From positions 1 to 7,918 of the forward strand of contig NZ_JAQIFT010000024.1 in the NCBI RefSeq assembly GCF_027857615.1: a stretch of DNA of 7,918 nt, in the 5' to 3' direction. Origin of the DNA: Holtiella tumoricola (GTDB taxonomy: Bacteria > Bacillota > Clostridia > Lachnospirales > Cellulosilyticaceae). This document shows, piece by piece, positions 4,830 to 7,918 of this stretch. The notes under the pieces are model-generated. The model saw nothing but the letters and a program-made list of their open reading frames with translations, did no database searches and was not told the origin of the DNA. Made by a program: the position numbers and the translations under genes. Numbering within the stretch: the first letter of the stretch is position 1; every line of letters starts with the position of its first letter.

Positions 4830-5813
4830 ATGGATACTATTTATGATTTAATTATTATTGGAGGCGGTCCAGCAGGGCTTGCAGCAGCAATTTATGCAGG
4901 GAGAGCAAAATTAAAAACTCTTATTATTGAAAAAGATGAATGGGGTGGACAAGTAAATAAAACATATGAAGTGGCTAATTACCCAGGTGTTAGAGATGGA
5001 AAAGGGCCACATATGATGGAAGAAATGCGTAAGCAAGCACAAGACTTTAAGGTGAATTTTATGCGTGCAGAAGTAATGAATACACAACTTGAAAAGGATG
5101 TAAAAGTTATTCATACAGATAAGGGCGAACTTAAAACGTATGCACTCATTATTGCTACAGGTGCAAGTCCTAGAAAGTTAGGATTTAAAGGAGAGTGTGA
5201 GTTTACAGGTAGAGGTGTAGCTTATTGTTCAACTTGTGATGGCCAATTGTTTGAAGGACTTGAGGTTTTTGTTATTGGTGCAGGATTTGCAGCAGCAGAA
5301 GAAGCTATGTTCTTAACAAAGTATGCCAAAAAGGTTACGGTCATTGCCAGAGAACCAGAATTTACTTGTGCCAAGTCTATAGCAGATAAAGTACTTGCAC
5401 ATCCAAAAGTAGAAGTGATGTTTAATACAGAACTTACAGAAGTTGGTGGAGATGAGCTTTTAAACTATGCACATTTTATTAATAACCAGACACAGGAAAG
5501 ATTTATGTATAAAGCAAATGAAATGGATGGTACATTTGGAGTCTTTGTCTTTGTTGGATATGCACCTCAAAGTGGTTTGTTTAAAGACGTGTTAGAGACA
5601 GATGAGTACGGTTATTTAAAGACGAATGAGCATATGGAAACAAGAATATCAGGTGTATATGTTGCAGGTGATTTAAGACTAAAACAATTACGTCAGATAG
5701 TAACAGCTGTTGCAGATGGTGCGATAGCGTCTACATCTGCCGAGAAGTATATCAGCAGCCTCAAAGAAAAGCTAGGAATCGTTACAGAGGAGGTAGAGGG
5801 AAATCAAGTATAA
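4830..5813 (+). CDS. Thioredoxin-reductase-like flavoprotein, AhpC reductase partner (327 aa)
   Basis: This is an FAD disulfide oxidoreductase of the TrxR/AhpF class and presumably passes electrons towards AhpC. The FAD motif G-G-G-P-A-G is at 11-16, the redox pair is C133-S-T-C136-D, the second dinucleotide fold has G150-A-G-F-A-A155, and the C-terminal FAD motif is V-Y-V-A-G-D281 with R-Q-I-V-T-A-V-A-D-G. The H-R-R-x-x-x-R signature of NADPH-dependent TrxR is replaced by I-A-R-E-P-E-F, so NADPH use is not supported. NADH or another donor is possible. AAGGAGG (4815-4821) sets the start. The protein runs past the usual TrxR end into a charged linker and stops at TAA 5811. The same frame then stays open into an AhpF-type thioredoxin-fold domain, so this is probably the front part of a split fusion. 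Confidence 0.9.
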   Translation: MDTIYDLIIIGGGPAGLAAAIYAGRAKLKTLIIEKDEWGGQVNKTYEVANYPGVRDGKGPHMMEEMRKQAQDFKVNFMRAEVMNTQLEKDVKVIHTDKGELKTYALIIATGASPRKLGFKGECEFTGRGVAYCSTCDGQLFEGLEVFVIGAGFAAAEEAMFLTKYAKKVTVIAREPEFTCAKSIADKVLAHPKVEVMFNTELTEVGGDELLNYAHFINNQTQERFMYKANEMDGTFGVFVFVGYAPQSGLFKDVLETDEYGYLKTNEHMETRISGVYVAGDLRLKQLRQIVTAVADGAIASTSAEKYISSLKEKLGIVTEEVEGNQV

Positions 5814-5918
5814 GTAAATGGAGCCAATCACTCTAATGCTATAGAAAAAATATCTAAACGTAGAAGCCAGTTATTAACAGATGCCTTATGTGAGCAAATA
5901 AAAGAGATTTTAAAACGT

Positions 5919-6500
5919 GTGGAAAAACAAGTAACACTCATAACCATTGTAGATGAGCAAAATCAAAAGTCTATTGAGCTAAGAGATCTTCTACTAGATT
6001 TAGCTGAGCTCGGTGAAAAAATTGAATGTAAAGTATATGCACGTGGAGAAAATAGTGAAGTAGAGCAAGCTATCCAGGCAGATAAATATCCGATTGTTGC
6101 CTTATTAAATGAAAAAGGCCAGTACAGTGGTGTCAAGTTCCACGGAGTACCTGGTGGACATGAACTCAATTCATTTATCCTAGCATTGTATAATTTAGGT
6201 GGACAAGGTCAGGCAATAACATCAGAGCAATTAGAGGTAATAAAAACATTAGATAAGCCAACTAATATTAAGATTTGTGTATCGTTATCTTGCCACTTGT
6301 GTCCAGATGTAGTAGTAAGTGCACAACGTATTGCAATAGAAAATGAATATGTAGAGGCAGAGATGATTGATCTAGCTAACTTTAAAGCAATCAAAGATGA
6401 ATATAAGATTATGAGTGTACCAGCAATCATTATTAATGATGAAAAAGTATATTTTGGTGCTAAGAAGCTAGATGAGATTCTTAGTCTATTAAAGGATTAA
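5919..6500 (+). CDS. AhpF N-terminal-domain-like double thioredoxin-fold protein (193 aa from GTG)
   Basis: The sequence matches the AhpF N-terminal domain, which shuttles electrons from the flavoprotein to AhpC. There is a first, inactive thioredoxin fold (about 1-95, with G-V-P-G-G-H-E-L-N-S-F), then an active fold with V-S-L-S-C125-H-L-C128-P-D-V-V, equivalent to C-H-N-C of Escherichia coli AhpF. The cis-proline motif M-S-V-P-A follows. GTG 5919 is the first conventional start after TAA 5811. It has only a poor ribosome site (AAAGAG about 12 bp upstream), and it would cut off the first helix encoded at about 5868-5918. Coding similarity clearly extends upstream of this start. I treat it as the C-terminal part of the interrupted fusion, and independent expression is uncertain. 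Confidence 0.75.
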   Translation: MEKQVTLITIVDEQNQKSIELRDLLLDLAELGEKIECKVYARGENSEVEQAIQADKYPIVALLNEKGQYSGVKFHGVPGGHELNSFILALYNLGGQGQAITSEQLEVIKTLDKPTNIKICVSLSCHLCPDVVVSAQRIAIENEYVEAEMIDLANFKAIKDEYKIMSVPAIIINDEKVYFGAKKLDEILSLLKD

Positions 6501-6521
6501 GTGAGAAATAATATCAATAAA
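6498..6521 (+). repeat. Cassette repeat, copy 2 (24 bp identical to 3791-3814)
   Basis: The identical 24 bases again begin with a TAA stop codon, here that of the AhpF-like domain. The two flanking genes are unrelated, so the shared sequence is not due to coding homology. It marks a duplicated regulatory cassette. Confidence 0.9.
6502..6516. promoter_or_regulatory. Fur-box-like operator A of sRNA-2
   Basis: TGAGAAATAATATCA is identical to box A of sRNA-1 and sits at the same distance from the preceding stop codon, with box B again starting 25 bp later. Confidence 0.6.
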
Positions 6522-6525
6522 TATA

Positions 6526-6554
6526 TTGAAAGTTATTATCAATTATGCTATTCT
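6526..6554 (+). promoter_or_regulatory. Predicted promoter of sRNA-2
   Basis: TTGAAA (6526-6531) and TATTCT (6549-6554) are 17 bp apart. A TG one base before the -10 gives an extended -10. The predicted start is G6561. The arrangement relative to the repeat and Fur-like boxes matches the sRNA-1 promoter to within one base. Confidence 0.7.
6527..6541. promoter_or_regulatory. Fur-box-like operator B of sRNA-2
   Basis: TGAAAGTTATTATCA matches the Fur box at 12 of 14 positions, with a perfect right arm. It overlaps the -35 and spacer, an expected repressor position. Confidence 0.65.
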
Positions 6555-6560
6555 AAGGGT

Positions 6561-6738
6561 GTACAAACATATGCAAAATATATTGAGATTATTAATACCT
6601 CCAGTATTAATAACGCTAAGTTAGGATGAGGAAGATTGCCCTCTTTCTTATCCAAGAAATTTGTGCAAATAATTAAACCAAGTTGTAAAAAGGAACAGTA
6701 GTCTATATGAGTGGATATAGACTACTGTTCCTTTTTTT
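6561..6738 (+). ncRNA. Candidate iron-regulated small RNA 2 (about 178 nt)
   Basis: The RNA would run from the predicted start to the terminator at 6687-6738. Hairpin 1 pairs 6589-6598 (TTATTAATAC) perfectly with 6604-6613 and exposes CUCCA, with C6598 extending it to CCUCC if the closing pair opens. Hairpin 2 pairs 6624-6635 with 6642-6653 (12 bp, two wobbles) and has a UUGCCC loop. The terminator forms hairpin 3. The 5' end (6561-6567) can also pair with 6660-6666, closing hairpins 1 and 2 into one domain. As in sRNA-1, CATATG lies near the 5' end, 15 nt before hairpin 1 (17 nt in sRNA-1). The 365-bp gap shows no convincing protein gene. I do not recognise a named RNA family. Confidence 0.62.
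6687..6738 (+). terminator. Strong terminator of sRNA-2
   Basis: GGAACAGTAGTCTATAT (6692-6708) pairs perfectly with 6715-6731 over the loop GAGTGG. An A run before and a T run after (6732-6738) extend the helix. It should end both the ahpC-reductase transcript and sRNA-2 before the DUF3793 promoter. Confidence 0.95.
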
Positions 6739-6770
6739 GTGAATAAAAACATAAACTCTATTTTGTTAAA

Positions 6771-6785
6771 TGAGAAAAAATATCA
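6771..6785. promoter_or_regulatory. Fur-box-like operator 1 of the DUF3793 gene
   Basis: TGAGAAAAAATATCA differs from the sRNA box A sequence only at its central base. It lies six bases before the -35 of the DUF3793 promoter. Confidence 0.55.
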
Positions 6786-6791
6786 AAATGA

Positions 6792-6820
6792 TTGACATTT
6801 TAATTGAGATGAATTATCAT
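6792..6820 (+). promoter_or_regulatory. Predicted promoter of DUF3793 and flavodoxin genes
   Basis: A perfect TTGACA (6792-6797) and TATCAT (6815-6820) are 17 bp apart, giving a start near 6827 and a leader of about 40 nt. Confidence 0.78.
6805..6819. promoter_or_regulatory. Fur-box-like operator 2 of the DUF3793 gene
   Basis: TGAGATGAATTATCA has a perfect right arm and 11 of 14 Fur-box matches. It covers the spacer and nearly all of the -10, where binding should block transcription. Confidence 0.6.
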
Positions 6821-6832
6821 ATTTAATATAAA

Positions 6833-6847
6833 TGAAAATAGTTATCA
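6833..6847. promoter_or_regulatory. Fur-box-like operator 3, DUF3793 leader
   Basis: TGAAAATAGTTATCA matches 12 of 14 Fur-box positions and lies between the predicted start and the GAGGTGG ribosome site, as in the feoA and ahpC leaders. Confidence 0.65.
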
Positions 6848-6865
6848 AAATTAAGAGGTGGTAAA

Positions 6866-7417
6866 ATGTCAGAAGAAATACTTGTAACACATTGTTCGCC
6901 AACACTTGCGGACATGAAAACAGGAAACTTATTTAATTGTAAATGTGATTCGGAATGTGAAGTTAAAGAGCAAATTGAACAATGGAATAAAGTATTAAAC
7001 CCTAAAGGGGTAAGTATGACATTACTACGTACGATGAGAGACCGTGCTTTGGTATATGTATATCGCCCTAAGAGATTGGAGTTAGATATGAAAAGAGAAG
7101 AAGCACAGTGCTTTTTAAGAGATCAAGGTTATCAAAATCATTGCACAGATGCGTGCATCAAGCATTTAGCAACTAGACTCTGTAGTTGTGAGGAATTTCC
7201 ACATGAAATAGGATTGTTTCTTGGGTATCCAATAGAGGATGTAAAAGGCTTCATTGAAAACAAAGGTAAGAATTGTAAATGTGTAGGCTATTGGAAGGTT
7301 TATTTTGATGAACAAGAAGCGCAAAGAACTTTTGAAAAATATAGAAGATGTACGAAGATTTATCGTAGAAAATTACAAGAAGGACGTTCAGTAGAGCGGC
7401 TTACTGTAAGTGCTTGA
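6866..7417 (+). CDS. DUF3793 family protein (183 aa)
   Basis: It is recognisable as DUF3793 by an N-terminal H-C-S-P-T-L-A-x-x-K-T-G-N-L-F (residues 9-23) and a C-terminal E-I-G-L-F-L-G-Y-P-x-E-D-V-K-G-F-I-E-N (114-132), then C-K-C-V-G-Y-W-K-V-Y. The biochemical function is unknown to me. It has no signal peptide or membrane segment, so it is probably cytosolic. It contains twelve cysteines, several paired: C25-K-C27 with C31, C93 and C97, C106-S-C108, and C137-K-C139. This suggests metal, cluster or haem-related binding, which is inference. GAGGTGG (6855-6861) sets the start. Three Fur-like boxes and a downstream flavodoxin place it in an iron-starvation response. Confidence 0.88.
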   Translation: MSEEILVTHCSPTLADMKTGNLFNCKCDSECEVKEQIEQWNKVLNPKGVSMTLLRTMRDRALVYVYRPKRLELDMKREEAQCFLRDQGYQNHCTDACIKHLATRLCSCEEFPHEIGLFLGYPIEDVKGFIENKGKNCKCVGYWKVYFDEQEAQRTFEKYRRCTKIYRRKLQEGRSVERLTVSA

Positions 7418-7442
7418 GAATGTTATAGAAAGGTTGGAAAGT

Positions 7443-7877
7443 ATGAATAAAATTGCAATCGTTTATTGGAGTGGAACAGGTAATACAAAGGAAATGGCAA
7501 AATTAATAGCAGAAGGTGCTGTTAGTGAGGGATCTCAAGTAACCTTATATGAACCAATGGAATTTGGTGCAGAGCTTATTAAAGAATATGATGTAGTTGC
7601 TTTTGGATGTCCAGCTATGGGTGCAGAGGAACTTGAAGAAATTGAATTTGCACCTCTATTTGAGCATTGCAAAGACAGTCTAGTGGATAAAAAAATTGCA
7701 TTATTTGGTTCCTATGGTTGGGGAGATGGTGAATGGATGCAAACTTGGGAGGAAGCATGCGATACAATAGGGGCTCACTTAGTAGTAGATAGCCTTATTA
7801 TTAATGGTGAACCAGATGATGAAGGTAAAGAAGCATGTTTAGAAATGGGTAGAAGAATTGCCTACAATACTATATAG
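7443..7877 (+). CDS. Flavodoxin, short-chain (144 aa)
   Basis: This is a soluble FMN electron carrier that often replaces ferredoxin when iron is short. The first strand and phosphate-binding loop are I-A-I-V-Y-W-S-G-T-G-N-T-K-E-M-A (4-19). The two loops that flank the FMN ring are G-C-P-A-M-G-A-E-E-L and G-S-Y-G-W-G-D-G-E-W-M. About 144 residues is normal for short-chain flavodoxins. I chose ATG 7443 because it places the first beta strand at the N-terminus, as in the family, and AAAGG (7429-7433) lies upstream. A GTG at 7410 in the same frame would add 11 residues and overlap the DUF3793 end. The two genes are 25 bp apart and probably cotranscribed from the Fur-box promoter. Confidence 0.93.
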   Translation: MNKIAIVYWSGTGNTKEMAKLIAEGAVSEGSQVTLYEPMEFGAELIKEYDVVAFGCPAMGAEELEEIEFAPLFEHCKDSLVDKKIALFGSYGWGDGEWMQTWEEACDTIGAHLVVDSLIINGEPDDEGKEACLEMGRRIAYNTI

Positions 7878-7918
7878 TTTTAAATAAGAGAATGTGATAA
7901 GAAAAAGCCTAGACTTAC
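7878..7918 (+). other. Right-end intergenic stretch, cut by the window
   Basis: No gene is visible. It ends in AAAAAGCCTAGACTTAC, an A run then mixed sequence, which looks like the left arm of a terminator hairpin whose right arm lies outside the window. The other terminators here have the same A-run start. This cannot be confirmed from the window. Confidence 0.3.

Larger units (their letters stand above)
4830..6500 (+). pseudogene. Putative AhpF-equivalent fusion gene interrupted by in-frame TAA
   Basis: Read through the TAA at 5811-5813, one frame gives 556 residues: TrxR domain, charged linker, then a double-thioredoxin-fold domain. This is the reverse order of enterobacterial AhpF, where that domain is N-terminal. 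From memory, single-polypeptide oxidoreductases with the order seen here occur in Clostridia. The 35 codons after the stop hold no ATG, GTG or TTG, yet they encode L-L-T-D-A-L-C-E-Q-I-K-E-I-L, which looks like the opening helix of the AhpF domain. A single C-to-T change (CAA to TAA) would explain it. Alternatives are a sequencing error, stop read-through, or a functional split with downstream re-initiation. Confidence 0.55.

Noticed and set aside
5811..5813. Selenocysteine or pyrrolysine recoding at the stop in the AhpF-like gene
   Set aside because: The codon is TAA, not TGA or TAG, it falls in a linker with no catalytic role, and I see no obvious stem-loop directly after it.
7410..7442. GTG start for flavodoxin, adding 11 residues
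   Set aside because: Flavodoxins normally begin at the first beta strand, which ATG 7443 provides. The GTG would overlap the preceding stop and lacks a clear ribosome site.
7908..7918. CTAGACTTAC at the right end, also present in the feo promoter palindrome (126-135), as a shared operator
   Set aside because: Only one half is visible and no promoter is near it. It is more simply the left arm of a terminator cut by the window edge.
1..7918. CRISPR arrays, tRNA or rRNA genes, insertion sequences, phage genes
   Set aside because: I found no regularly spaced direct repeats, no tRNA- or rRNA-like sequence, and no transposase or integrase reading frame.

Overview
The window is AT-rich DNA with polypurine Shine-Dalgarno sites and short intergenic gaps. 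It carries a clostridial gene set: tandem FeoA, a Cys-rich FeoB-associated mini-protein, a DUF3793 protein and a short flavodoxin. It most likely comes from an anaerobic member of Clostridia (Bacillota). A Lachnospirales or Cellulosilyticum-like source is only an impression from protein style. All recognisable genes are on the + strand.

Layout. A strong terminator of an upstream gene (1-40) is followed by a ferrous-iron uptake operon (182-3793). It contains feoA, a second feoA, feoB, a divergent Fur-like regulator, a 54-residue FeoB-associated Cys-rich membrane protein, and a short DtxR/MntR-like regulator. Next is an intergenic region (3794-4144) with a candidate small RNA (about 3853-3940) and the promoter of ahpC. 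ahpC (2-Cys peroxiredoxin) is followed by a thioredoxin-reductase-like flavoprotein and, in the same frame after a single TAA, an AhpF-type double-thioredoxin-fold domain. Together these look like one AhpF-equivalent fusion gene interrupted by a stop. A second intergenic region (6501-6865) holds a second candidate small RNA (about 6561-6738) whose upstream region is a paralogue of the first. The window ends with a DUF3793 gene and a flavodoxin gene.

How it fits together. Ten 15-bp 7-1-7 sites resembling the Fur box (TGATAAT-N-ATTATCA) lie in front of feoA, sRNA-1, ahpC, sRNA-2 and the DUF3793 gene, in most cases beside or over a good sigma-A-type promoter. The window therefore reads as an iron-limitation and peroxide-defence island: Fe(II) import, peroxide removal with its reductase, and flavodoxin as a likely replacement for ferredoxin.

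Most interesting points. (1) The two small-RNA cassettes share a promoter/operator module, including 24 identical bases that start at the preceding stop codon and two Fur-like boxes exactly 25 bp apart. Both would make an RNA whose first hairpin exposes a CCUCC-type (anti-Shine-Dalgarno) loop. They are candidates for a RyhB/FsrA-like iron-sparing sRNA family. (2) The AhpF-like fusion is broken by an in-frame TAA with no start codon in the following 35 codons. (3) Both regulators in the feo operon lack residues that canonical Fur or MntR proteins use to bind metal.
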